Part shown: positions 22,131 to 34,534 of the stretch, piece by piece
How the letters are laid out: the number at the start of each line of letters is the position of its first letter
How positions within the stretch are numbered: position 1 is the stretch's first letter
Assembly: GCA_025331435.1 (NCBI GenBank)
Contig: JAIWNI010000056.1
Span: 1-64,000, forward strand
Source: Choanephora cucurbitarum
Taxonomy: Eukaryota; Mucoromycota; Mucoromycetes; Mucorales; Choanephoraceae
Reading direction: 5' to 3'
DNA: 64,000 nt
Position numbers and translations under genes: made by a program
The notes under the pieces: model-generated
Database searches by the model: none
What the model saw: only the letters and a program-made list of their open reading frames with translations
Told to the model about the DNA's origin: nothing

Positions 22131-24130
22131 TCAGCGGATTGGGGGGGGATGGCTTCTGACTCCGGGCACAGTCAACTCTAATCGGTCGTCTTGTTGAACC
22201 AAGAAAGCCTTCCAGTTGTAGAGGGCTACTATTGACTGCTTGAATTGTTCATTCACCAAGCGGATATCCCATGGTAGGAACAGCTTCGAAAGCGACCTTG
22301 CGATCATTATTTCATCTTTGTCTTGTCTCAAAGAGAAGAGCTCTCCCGACATTCCACCCCAAACAAAAGCTACAACTTCGTCTTCTTCTTCTCTCATACT
22401 TCTTAAATGTCTGAGTATGCTTGCATTTAGACGAAGGCACTTTCCTTCTTGTGCTTCCAATTTGGTCGGATTTTCACCGACCTTAAACTCGCAGATTGCA
22501 AGTTCCGTGTTGTTGTTACCAACAAGCATCATGTCAACCTTTCGACCAATAATCTTCCCGGATGATGTTGATGTTGTTGCTGGTGTTGCTGATGTTGTTG
22601 TTGCTGTTGCCTCAGAAGAGCTCAAGAAAACATCAAAATTTCCAAAGTTTTCTTCGTTGTATCTTTGTACGACCTTTGATGCTGAGGAGGTATGCTCGCC
22701 GCTGTGGCACGCGTTAGCAAGTATTTAAGAAAAGAAAATGCATACAACTTACGTCTGGATTTTAAGAGTCTTCACATCGCGGAAAATGATTCTAAGCAGC
22801 CCCTTCACACGATGGACTTGTTCGTCTTCGCTGTCAAACTTGTACTTCTTCCAGTACTCCAGATTTTCCAAACTAAAATAAAAAAGAACCAATGAATAAA
22901 AGTGTCTAACAGATATATACAAACATACATACATATACTTGGCAATTTTAATCAGCTGGAATTGCAAGCTATTTCCTCTGTTCTTCTTATACTCTTGTAG
23001 CTCTTCTTCCATCAAGCTTTCTAAAACATCTTCGAAATCCTTCTCTCTACACATCTACGACTTATTTAGAAACCAATGGATGACAAAGCTTTTGGTTATT
23101 ACCTTTATGATCTTATCAAAAAATGTTTCAATTTTCTTCTTCTCTTCTTCTTCTATACAATCAAAAGTCTTATCATCTGCAAGGTGGTAGCTTTCAAGGA
23201 CTTCTTCCATAGCATCTAAATGCTTCTTGTTCATGGTATTTACGATATTTGACAGAGAAAGCCTAGAAAGCGTGTTATTGTTATGTATGTATGTTGGTTT
23301 CTATGTTTAAGTCTTACTTTAAAAAATTTTTTTCTTGCTTGTATGACTCCAACAATCTCAAGGACAACTTGCTTAACTTGACAGCTGGATGAGTTGACAC
23401 GCTTTTTTTCAACTGGTCTAAAAAGTCATTGTGACTTGCTTTCAATTCATTCAGCTTTTCAATTTCATTGGCTTCCTACAGTGAAAAGGGCAATCAGTCT
23501 TATATTTTTTTTGTAAGGTCTGTCCTTTACATACCAAGAGCCACACCGACTTGAACATCACTCTCCTAGCAACATCATGAGCCTCTAAAAAAGTTGTTAT
23601 TTGATGCTTTAGTAGTATATGAAATAAATATAAGTTACCAGGTTTTCTGCTGTAGTAATGTGCAAGTGCATTCTTGTCTACACTTGCATGCTGCTTTGCC
23701 TCTTTCTTGTATAGCCTTATCCATGTTTCTTCAAATTCATTTAGGCTTTTCCACCTGTTGGCACTATGGCTGTTGCTGATTTTATCGCGGTTTTTAAATA
23801 AGTAAGCTGATAGTGCTATTATGGAACCTGATTTTAGTCGCTCTAGACATTTCTTTCATTTTCGCTTATGCTTACAGTATTGTTGTAAAGACATAATAAT
23901 TTGCAATAAAAAGGAGATAAAAACAAAAGACAAAGAGGTCCTCTACTCTCAATATAAGGATTTTATGGACCTTCAAGTAAACGTTACACGACGGCGCTTG
24001 ATTTTCAGTTAATTCTTGATAATGTGAAGGAAAGTAAAAACCTCTAATAAACATCTGGAAGCGTTGTCCATCAGTGGATTGCGAGAATGAGCATCATACA
24101 AACACCTTTGTACTTGAATATCATCGCCTT
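22131..24130 (-). CDS. Multi-exon protein with PD-(D/E)XK-like nuclease fold; 5' end unresolved
   Basis: Frame-consistent exons on the minus strand: 23639-23852, 23535-23584, 23318-23475, 23103-23262, 22939-23054, 22753-22872 and 22131-22701, with a probable earlier exon ending at 23947. They give at least 460 codons. The N-terminal two thirds are helical and charged (NEFEETWIRLYKKEA, LESYHLADDKTFD, EEELQEYKKNRG). The C-terminal part carries GRKVDMMLVGNNNTELAICE then FKVG. The Asp followed at about 12 residues by Glu-x-Lys is the layout of PD-(D/E)XK enzymes. I recall similar modules in expanded families of Mucoromycota, but the family is not confirmed. Upstream (to about 24210) coding-like pieces such as GDDIQVQRCLYDAHSRNPLMD occur with frame breaks, so the 5' end is either more introns or decay. 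It lies between two pogo elements. Confidence 0.55.
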
Positions 24131-24605
24131 CTTTGCATGATGTTTTATTTTCACTCCTTTTTGTCTTTTCCGCCTAAATCAGGCCATGTAATACATTCAT
24201 GCTTACTTATATAATCACCATATGGTCGATGTTTGTGTCACACAGATAGCTGCTATAATCCGCCAACTTTGTTTTTATTGACGTTTCAAACACTCTGTTG
24301 CAGATAACAAAAAAAAATAGAGAAAGAGAACGCCAAGCAGTTCCTTAAATATTCTCTTATAAACTTATCACAAGCAAGGCATCTGTCTTGATTAAAGCAG
24401 GATGGGTTCTTCATTAAAGCAAGGTTAGAGTATTGCATTTCCTTTTGTTCGGTTTAGTCTTTTTCGCAGTAACCAGTCATGTTGCATGTAGCCAAGAAAT
24501 AAAAAGGAGTAGCGAATAATGTTGTGCAGCATGTGACGCATAGAATACCTCTATACCTATCTATTTTTGATATTTTTACAAAGGGAAATATATAATTATC
24601 ATCTA

Positions 24606-26937
24606 CAGTGGTACCCCGATTTAAGCATAGCATAAAATTTTTGAAATCTTATGCTTATATCGGGGTATTCGATATAAGGATATTATGTAATATGCATAAA
24701 ACAGTCATTAAGTGTCTTGTGTAACTGAAATAAAGCTGTGTGTCATCTTAATATAACTGATGTTAAATAAAGAGATGAAGTTTATCCCATTCTTCACGAA
24801 TAAGAACTACAAAAAATGCCCTACCATCTTCCCAACCAAGCTAACAGCAGCAGAATCCGTCCATCGGATCTCACTCCCAACCGTGCCCGTAGTTTGTTGC
24901 CAAGAAAACAGCAGACTCAAGCTGGGAAGAAGAGAATGCGTCTTACTGACGCTGAAAAGCTTGAGCTTGGCTATCGCTACTATGAGGTCAAGCCCAAGAT
25001 TTCGCAAGAAAATTTCTGCGCCTGGGCCAAGAGAGAATTTCAATTGGAAGAAGAGCCAACTCAAAGCACCATTTCCCGTGCTCTTCAAAAGTGCTCTTCC
25101 TTGAAGGACTCTCCTGACAATAAGTTGAAAGCCTTCAGCAGCAAGGGAGCTAAATTCCCCTTGTTGGAAAGCAAACTCGCTGACTTTGTCAAGCGTATGG
25201 AAGACAGCTCTTTTCGCCATCAACAGCCATTCGTTGAAAGCTGAGGCAGAGCGTCTCTGCATGTCGGAGCCTCTCCTTTTGAATGGTGAACCCATGCCAG
25301 CCTTCTCAAACGGATGGTTTGATAAGTTTATGAAGCGCAACATGCTTAAATGCCGCATGATGAACGGCGAAGCAGGTTCAGTAGACTTAAGTGGTCCTGA
25401 ACTTGTAGCTCGTATCGAAGAGGTAAAAATCATGATTGCAAACTACGATAGAAGGGATGTATTCAACTTTGACGAAACAGGTCTCTTCTATCGTCAGGCC
25501 CCTCAGAAAACTATCTCAACCAGAGACATTGCTGGCACCAAGGTTGATAAAACCAGAGTAACAATCAGTCCTTATGTGCAACGCTGATGGTTCCAGCAAA
25601 GAAGAGCCTTTGATTATCGCCAAAGCTGAAAAGCCAGTCTGCTTCAAAGGAAAAAATGGTATTTTGTAATCTTCAATGACCTGATAACTTATAATTTAAT
25701 CATTGTTCTTTGTAGCTTCTGATCTTGGGTTCAACCACTACTACCACAACAAGAATGCTTGGATGACAAAAAGTATTTTTGTACATTACTTCAGGGCATT
25801 CAATGCAAAGATGAAAGAACGTCGCCGTAATGTACTTGTTCTGTTAGACAATGCTGCTGTTCACGATTCTGAACTTCAGCTATCAAATGTTCAGTTTGTA
25901 TATCTGCCTCCAAACACAACCTCGCACTTCCAGCCTTTGAATGCTGGAATTATTGCCAGTTTTAAGAAGCAGTACAGGTATATAGGCATTTTAAATTAAA
26001 GATTCTCAAAGCTAAAAGGGAATTCGGTATAGAAAAATACAGTATCTTTCTGCAGCCATGAAGTATCGCATTGCCATTTTGAACGATAATTTGACTGATG
26101 TAGTTGAATGGTCTTTAGGCGATAGATACAATCTCGCTTTGCCTTTGGATCGAAGAAGCAACAAGAAGAAGAACTTCTTCTATAAGGATCAACTCCAAGG
26201 CATGCGAGACATTAAGCTCGCATGGAGCCGTGTGTCCTCCGCAACTGTAGCAAATTGCTACTTGCACACAGGTCTCTTTGCTCCTCGCAGTAGCTCTGCA
26301 GAAGACGCCGAAGCCGCAAGAAGAGAAGAGTCTGACGTTCTGGCGGAAATCAATGAGCACCTCTCTTTTTGGGACATCCGTCTCAAAACAGGAAAAGAGA
26401 TTCTGCAGGATGACGAAGAAGAATTTTGTCATATCTTGGAAGCTGCCAATGATATGTTAGGCGAAGACGAAGAAGAAGAAGAAAGGGCATCAACCTTATC
26501 AGCCAGTGAAAGAAGCAAACTGTTGATAAACAGTTGTAGAACCCTCTTGGAACTAGCTGTGGTTGATAGTCACGAAGATGTTTCTTTCTTGAACTCAATC
26601 GCTGATTATGCAAGCAAACTTGTGCAAGAAGAATCTTCCAGAAAAACAAAGCAATCTGATCTACATTCCTACTTTAAATCCATCTAACAGTTGCTTATAA
26701 CATCATAAAAAAAAATTAAAATGTCTAAAAATCTAAAAAAATTATTCTCATTTTCTAATCAAAAATTTCCAAAAAAAAATATCCCTCCAATAAAATCTTT
26801 TTATTTCCCCCGGGCTTTATGCATTATGCTTATATCGAAAATAGGGATATTTGGCTGGCAAACTTCATTTTTCTCTGAAATCCTATGCTTAAATCGAATT
26901 TTCGGAGTTTTATTATGCTTAAATTGAGGTACCACTG
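24606..26937 (+). mobile_element. pogo/Tigger-type DNA transposon, younger copy
   Basis: Inverted repeats begin cagtggtaccccgatttaag at 24606 and end cttaaattgaggtaccactg at 26937, each flanked by TA. Related subterminal motifs (gcttatatcg, gcttaaatcg) recur just inside both ends. Length is 2.33 kb. The transposase gene is nearly complete but carries two frameshifts and a substituted catalytic residue. Confidence 0.9.
24816..26687 (+). pseudogene. pogo transposase, two frameshifts and Asp-to-Asn active site
   Basis: Order of parts: basic N-terminus with a psq-like helix-turn-helix (LTDAEKLELGYRYYEVKPKI), a CENP-B-type HTH (AEAERLCM...FSNGWFDKFMKRN), then the DDE domain with VFNFDETGLFYR (first Asp), VLVLLDNAAVHD (second Asp) and SHFQPLNAGIIASF. 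In the last motif the third catalytic residue is Asn (aat at 25940-25942) where the older copy has Asp. Introns 25659-25715 and 25978-26032 keep frame. Single-base frame changes lie near 25205 and near 25570. The C-terminus ends KQSDLHSYFKSI. Catalysis should be lost even if the frame were intact. Confidence 0.88.
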
Positions 26938-27109
26938 TATCATTCATCACAGACATCTACATCGCTTGTTGTACGGTACTATCCCTTGCTCCCTTTTTAT
27001 TTCTTGGCTACCTGTAAGATGATTGATTGCTATAGAAGAGACTAAAAAAAAAGCAATGCAATCTTCTGCCTTGGTTTAATTAAAAAAGTCATCTAATTCA
27101 GGCCATGTA
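26938..27109. other. Spacer between pogo and IS630/Tc1 elements
   Basis: No gene seen. The final bases (ctaattcaggccatg) resemble the segment ctaaatcaggccatg near 24175, upstream of the PD-(D/E)XK-like gene. A related coding fragment may have been split by the next element. Confidence 0.4.
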
Positions 27110-27159
27110 CACCTTTTCCGGAAATAGATTGCACTTAAAAATTGCATAAATGTGCAATC

Positions 27160-28453
27160 TCAAAGAGGTTCTTTATTCAAGCATACTTGTAATTTAGAGT
27201 CAGAGTATCGACAGAAGCCACGAAGATCTTCCAAATAGACACTGTTGCAAGTATCAACTATTCTTGAAGCCAAAGTCTCCTCTTTCAGCAACTTCTCTCT
27301 CTCTCTCTTCACTTTACTCTTAACCACAGACCAGAACTGCTCAATTGGATTAAGCTCAGGGGAATAAGGTAGAAGATAGACACATATCCTCTACTAACAA
27401 TCAGCTTCTCAATCTGGTCTGAAATATGGATAGGAGCATTGTCCATAATAAGGTAATGCCCTTTGAATTGCTCATGTCGATCAAGTACATCCAATGTATC
27501 AGAAATGAAATTGAAATAATGACCGAGAACAGTTCCTACTGTCTTTTTTGCCTTTGGCTCACCTGTAACCTTTCTTTTCTTTGAGCTTTCTTGATAGGTT
27601 ACTCTAACCTTCATGTGAATAACCCCCTGCGGCGACATTGCTCCCAAAATAGTGATTGTTCCAGCTCTCGTCTTTGGCTTTACAGTAGCTCGAGTACCCT
27701 TAGTTGACCAGGCCATAGTACGGCTCAAGTTGATATGGAAAGCAGACTCGTCAATGAAAACACAGTTGCTCATGAAGTCGATGTCTGTTTGTATCAAATT
27801 GGTTGCCCATTGAAAGCGTGCTTCAATGCTGCGAGGAGAACTTCTCTCTTTAGGTTCAAAATGGGCTTTCTTAATTGTAAGAGCACAATCATTGACCATA
27901 AAATCATGGACAGCAGTTTTTTGCAATCTTGAGTCCTTTAAATTGGCTGGCGAGGCTTTCCATTGCTTCATTTACAGTGGCTCTAGGGTCTTCGTTGTAT
28001 TTCTGAAGCAAGAAACCTTTGTGCTCCTCGTTGAGAATTTTTGGTCGCCCAACTTTCTTCTTCTCTTTTTCTTCTTCTTGAGCTAGCTCAGGTTGTTCAA
28101 TTCTCTTTTGAGCTGCGTCTTCCTCTTTCTCGAACCAATAGTGAGCGGTACGCTTAGGTACGTTCAACTCTTTTGCTGCTTCAGGAACTGTATAGCCTTT
28201 AACGTAGACGAGGTGGAAAAAGCGCTCCTTTTTCTCGTCACTATGTTTGATGTATTTGCGCTGACTATGATCAGCGACAATCTCGGCTTTGACAATTTTC
28301 ATTTTCTCTAATCTTTCAGGAGGCTTCAAGTCCATAGTTGGTGACGTCCTCAAGCGGAAACTGCTCGTTATCAACTTCCATTTCAACTGGTTCGTTGCCG
28401 TACTCATCAAATACACTGCCAGTTCCGTCTTCTTGAAAAAATTTGAGGCTCAT
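27160..28453 (-). pseudogene. IS630/Tc1-type DDE transposase, three frameshifts
   Basis: The N-terminus (MSLKFFQEDGTGSVFDEYGN) starts at 28453. A helix-turn-helix follows (YTVPEAAKELNVPKRTAHYW), then a winged-helix-like part with a basic KKKVGRPK. The DDE domain has NCVFIDESAFHINLSR (first Asp), HYLIMDNAPIHIS (second Asp) and, after a frame change near 27380, PYSPELNPIEQFWSVVKSK (Glu). The other frame changes are near 28320 and near 27940. All catalytic residues survive, so inactivation is by indels only. The stop is at 27160-27162. Confidence 0.87.
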
Positions 28454-28479
28454 TTTATATGTTTCTTGTAGTTCTGAGT

Positions 28480-28641
28480 ATGTGCAATCTATTTTGAAGA
28501 AATGTGCAATGTCTTTTCTTCAAGCGTGCAATCTGAATTTTTTTGTCAGCGCAATTCGAATTTTTTTACTAGCGCAATCTAAAAGAATTTTTTAAGTGCA
28601 ATCTTTTCCTGTTGGAGTGCAATCTATTTCCGGAAAAGGTG
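28480..28641. repeat. Subterminal gtgcaatct repeats of the IS630/Tc1 element
   Basis: Seven copies of a 9-bp motif (gtgcaatct, with gcgcaatct and gcgcaattc variants) spaced about 18-26 bp lead into the right inverted repeat. The left end has two copies near 27128 and 27150. Such arrays often bind transposase. Confidence 0.75.
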
Positions 28642-28968
28642 TACTTTTTTAAAAGTTAGTTTTATTGACAGCTGAGATGAATCTTATACACACATTGGTT
28701 TGTGACACTCAATAGAAAGCATTCGAGGTACCGTGAGAAATAGATTGAGTCATTCTGATTGGTTCATCCAAGTAACCCTGATATCAGTTTACATTCGTTT
28801 ATCTGAAAATATAGACAATAGAGTATTTTTGCAAGTGAAATCATAGTACATAATTTTTTTTTAAAAAAAAAAGGAGGGGTGGCGCTGTCATTAAAATACA
28901 GCTTTAAAGCAAAAAAAAGAAAAATATATATTTTCCCCTCTCTTTCTTTCTTGTTTTTTTTTCTCACT

Positions 28969-29973
28969 ATGGCTACTATTACTGAAGAAACTTATCAATC
29001 CAGTGCTGATTTCCTTCGTTCCAAATTACCTCAAGATTTTCAAAAGATTGATCTTGGTATCATTTGTGGTTCAGGCTTAGGTGGTTTAGTAGATACGTTG
29101 GATGAAAAGACCAAGGTTGAATTTGCTTACCATGATATTCCTGGCTTTGTTTCCAGTACAGGTAAAGTGTAATCATAAAGAAGAAAAGAGAAGGATACTC
29201 AAAATGATATAGTGGCTGGTCATGCTGGTAAGTTAGTCTTTGGTCATCTGGGTGAATCCCGTACACCTACTGTCTTTATGGTCGGTCGTTTCCATTATTA
29301 CGAAGGTTGGTCAATGCAACAGGTCACTTTGCCTGTCCGTGTGATGGTCTTGTTGGGCATTCAATACCTTGTGGTCACCAATGCCTGTGGTGGTCTCCAG
29401 CCTGAACATAAGGTAGGCGACTTGATGATCATCAACGACCACCTCTCTATTCCCGGCATGGTTGGCAATAACCCCCTGATGGGTCCCAATCTGGAATCCT
29501 TTGGTCCTCGTTTCCCTGCTGTCTCTGATGCCTATACCTATGCCCTTCGTAAATTAGCCTTTAAGGCTGCCTTTGAAGTGGGTATTGCTCAGGAGGATAT
29601 CCGTGAAGGTGTGTACTGTATGGTCACTGGTCCCAGTTTCGAGACCCGTGTGGAGGCTCGTTACCTGGCTTCCATTGGTGCTGATGTGGTCGGCATGTCT
29701 ACCATTCCCGAGACAGTGATCGCTCGCCATGCAGGTGTCAAGGTGTTGGGTATCAGTTTAGTGACCAATGCGGTCATCACAGCCCGTGGTAAGGATGCCA
29801 AGTTGGAAGTATTGAGAGAGATGGGATTGTCGACTGAGGAAGATAAGGAAGAAGATACCGAAAAGACATTTGCTAATCATGCTGAAGTGTTGGAGACAAG
29901 TGCTAAGCGATCTGGTGATATGCAGCGTATGGTGACTCGATTTGCTGATTTACTTGCTGCTGCTCATATTTAA
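28969..29973 (+). CDS. PNP1: Purine nucleoside phosphorylase
   Basis: Cytosolic enzyme that phosphorolyses inosine and guanosine to base plus ribose 1-phosphate, in purine salvage. Exons 28969-29161 and 29213-29973 give 317 aa, close to yeast Pnp1. Family signatures are IICGSGLGGLVD (phosphate-binding Ser), GRFHYYEGW, VTNACGGLQP, NDHLSIPGM, GPSFETRVEARYL and GMSTIPETVIARH, ending with the Asn of SLVTNAV that contacts the base. This is the trimeric PNP/MTAP fold. A long stretch of acidic residues (TEEDKEEDTEK) near the C-terminus is an insertion-like variation. The ATG at 28969 gives the family-typical N-terminus. It lies about 330 bp from the IS630/Tc1 element. Confidence 0.95.
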
Positions 29974-30430
29974 TTTATAATAATAAAAAAAAAAGAAATA
30001 GACAAGTTTTTCATGCTATTTAAAATGTGACTCAGATTTATTCATTTTTGGACATTTTGCGCAGTACGTAGTTTTTATTTTTTTTAAACCTATCAAAAGA
30101 TCGTTTGATCCATAAGGAAAAAAAAAAAGGACATAGACTTACGCGTGTTTAAGATCTCATTGTCTATACAAAAATTAAAATTCCGTATGGAATCCAATAG
30201 CATTTTCTAGCATTATTTTCTTGATTTAAACCAACCAGATTGGCTACGACTGAGTTATCCAATGTTTAGTACCCCGTTTTCTAAAGTCAACCCCGGCTAA
30301 AGATTTTTTTTTTCTTAGTGTGTTCAGAAGGTACCTGGCTTACTTTCTATATAAAAGTGTTTCGCTATTCAATTTTTTTTTTCTTTTTTTTTTTTTGAAT
30401 ATTTTCCTTTTGAACTTTTTTTTTTAAAAA
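29974..30430. other. Intergenic region upstream of mitochondrial Hsp70
   Basis: Holds the PNP 3' end and the Hsp70 promoter with a TATA element. I looked for canonical heat-shock elements (nTTCnnGAAn arrays) and saw only weak partial matches. Confidence 0.5.
30348..30357 (+). promoter_or_regulatory. TATA box of mitochondrial Hsp70 gene
   Basis: tatataaaag lies 74 bp before the ATG and ahead of a long pyrimidine tract, a common arrangement for strongly expressed fungal genes. Confidence 0.55.
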
Positions 30431-32600
<2,170 letters not shown>

Positions 32601-32867
32601 GTTTTCTCTCATTTTTCATCTATTTAACGCATAATCCTTTTTCCTTCTTAAAACCTCTCTTTTTTTTAACATATTTTCACATCTCCCCCCCCCCCCCCCC
32701 TTTGTAGATTTCTATTCCTAAAAAAAAATAAATAAATAAAAGAAACTCATATTGTAGACTTTATAAACAGTATGTAATTCAAAAAAAAAAGGGGGAGGGG
32801 GGGGTATTTTATATAAACAAAAAAAATTATACACAATCTAAACAACTATACAAAAATAATAAAATAT
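32601..32867. other. Convergent 3' spacer with poly-C tract
   Basis: Between convergent Hsp70 and the small Ser-rich gene. It includes a C run of about 15 bases near 32687-32700 and a purine-rich GGGGG stretch near 32791. Confidence 0.6.
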
Positions 32868-33236
32868 CTATAATTTGGTGGAAATGACGGATTTGACAGA
32901 AGAAGTAGGATGTTTCTTTCTTGAGAGACTATTGATGAGTTGCTTGAATTTACTGGCTATGGCATCATGAGGTTTAGTAGGGCTGATGTCAATTTCATCC
33001 ATGACGATGCTCTTGGATTTCTTTGGAATGGAAATAGGATGTGTGACGTTGGCCAGGTTGGGCACTGATAATGGTCTGGTTGGTATTTGATCACTGAGGT
33101 TAGAATCATTGGATGTATTGTAGACAGAAGAATAGATCATTGACTTTGTTCTGGGTGGCGAACCTGATAGTTCTCTAAAGAAACTATCGGATGTGTCAAT
33201 ATCAAATCGTTCTGTGAATTTAGAAGTATAGGACAT
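32868..33236 (-). CDS. Small Ser-rich hypothetical protein
   Basis: Single-exon frame of 122 codons from MSYTSKFTERFD. It is hydrophilic, rich in Ser, Thr, Pro and Lys, and has no hydrophobic segment. Several Ser-Pro or Thr-Pro sites (SGSPPRTKS, ISPTKPHD) and a basic C-terminal helix (ASKFKQLINSLSRKK) are visible. I do not recognise a family. The open frame extends upstream to 33302, but those codons are T-rich Phe runs typical of a 5' UTR, so I start at 33236. The length, clean stop and position between genes make it plausible as a gene. Confidence 0.6.
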   Translation of the reverse strand: MSYTSKFTERFDIDTSDSFFRELSGSPPRTKSMIYSSVYNTSNDSNLSDQIPTRPLSVPNLANVTHPISIPKKSKSIVMDEIDISPTKPHDAIASKFKQLINSLSRKKHPTSSVKSVISTKL

Positions 33237-34534
33237 GATGAAAGAAAATAAAAAAAAAAGATTAAAGAAAAAATGAGAGAAAACAAGTTGTTTAAATATC
33301 ACTCTGTCATGGTTTATTTTTAACTTTGATTGGTGTGGCCAAATACGTCGTTTCCTAAATCAGTAGCTATTGTTGTTCAAAAGCTGATGGTTGATTGGAT
33401 ACTTTATTTTTAAATCGGCATTCAAAAAAGGAAAGTCTGATATAATGTTGCTTGAGAAAATTTAAAATTAAAAAAAAAAAGAGAGATCGGAAAAGTTCAC
33501 GAGTGTCTCAATATATGCAATAAATTACCAAAATCGGAGACAATGACTGGTTGTTTAGATGGAAGGAAACAATAAGATGGCATCATTATATTCATTGGTC
33601 TGGTTTCTATCTTCTTTTACTTCTAAGCCTTCAATAGTATTATTACTTCTGGAAGTTGTAAAGTTTTTTTTTTTTTAGAGTTTCGATTGTGTACCTGATT
33701 TTTTTTGATTTTAGTAAGACCAGCCTATGTTCTGTAATTTTTGTTATTTTATCAATCTTGGTACCGTATTCTCTCTGTAGATCATATAAACGGCATTCAC
33801 AAACAAGTTAAAGTGCATTTATCTTTACTAAACTTGTTACCAAATAAAGTAGTCTGCATGCTATCTGTACGACAAACAAAATTTTGGCTGAAATAGGTTT
33901 TTCTGATTTTAACAGCATGTATCTATCACAATCAATACAGAGGAGGATTGGCTTAGTCTTTCTAACAAAAAGAAAAGAGATCTGTCACTAGGCTAAAACC
34001 TGCTATTCAGTTGTATGCACTGACTTCAAAAATAACTGGCTTCAATCCTATTTGATTGCTAAGCTGCAGATAATTAATAAGTGACTACTTTATGTTCTTT
34101 ACAGAAAAAAAGATACATAACAAGAGTATATACAAATAGAGTAAGTAGATTGAAGTGAAGGCATTGTAGGACAACACTTGATTTGTTTGTTATATAAATC
34201 AAGAGAGAGAGAGAGATGCTCTAAGTCAAGGCTACCATGATCGGATTATGAAAATAAGCCAAGTTGTAGCTCTTTACTTTAGGGACTTCATTTGATGGAA
34301 GACTTGTAAAAGAGAATGACTCTATAAATAACAGAACATTTCGCAATGGTATCTTGACTCTAAGCAACAAAGGATGAAAATAGTCTCATGCGTATCACTA
34401 TCATTATAAAGGGATAAAAATGCATTTAATTTCATTGAGTGTGTCTCCCTTTTTTTTTTCTGAATGATCAATGCACTTCTGGTTATGGTTAGATCAAGGC
34501 TTACTTTGTTCTAGATCAACAGTCATTTGTTTAT
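33237..34534. other. Intergenic region
   Basis: A+T-rich with no supported gene. It includes a short GA run near 34204 and poly-T tracts. Confidence 0.5.

Larger units (their letters stand above)
27110..28641 (-). mobile_element. IS630/Tc1-mariner-type transposon, inactive
   Basis: Perfect inverted repeats of about 28 bp: caccttttccggaaatagat at 27110 and its complement ending at 28641, each flanked by TA. Subterminal copies of gtgcaatct or gcgcaatct are numerous, at least six between 28480 and 28625. Length is 1.53 kb with one frameshifted transposase gene on the minus strand. Confidence 0.9.

Noticed and set aside
22240..22728. 162-codon plus-strand frame at the 3' end of the PD-(D/E)XK-like gene
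   Set aside because: Antisense shadow; the minus-strand exon has coherent splicing and a domain.
27735..28471. Plus-strand frames across the IS630/Tc1 element
   Set aside because: Shadows of the minus-strand transposase.
30060..30430. Heat-shock elements upstream of mitochondrial Hsp70
   Set aside because: Only partial TTC/GAA matches with wrong spacing.
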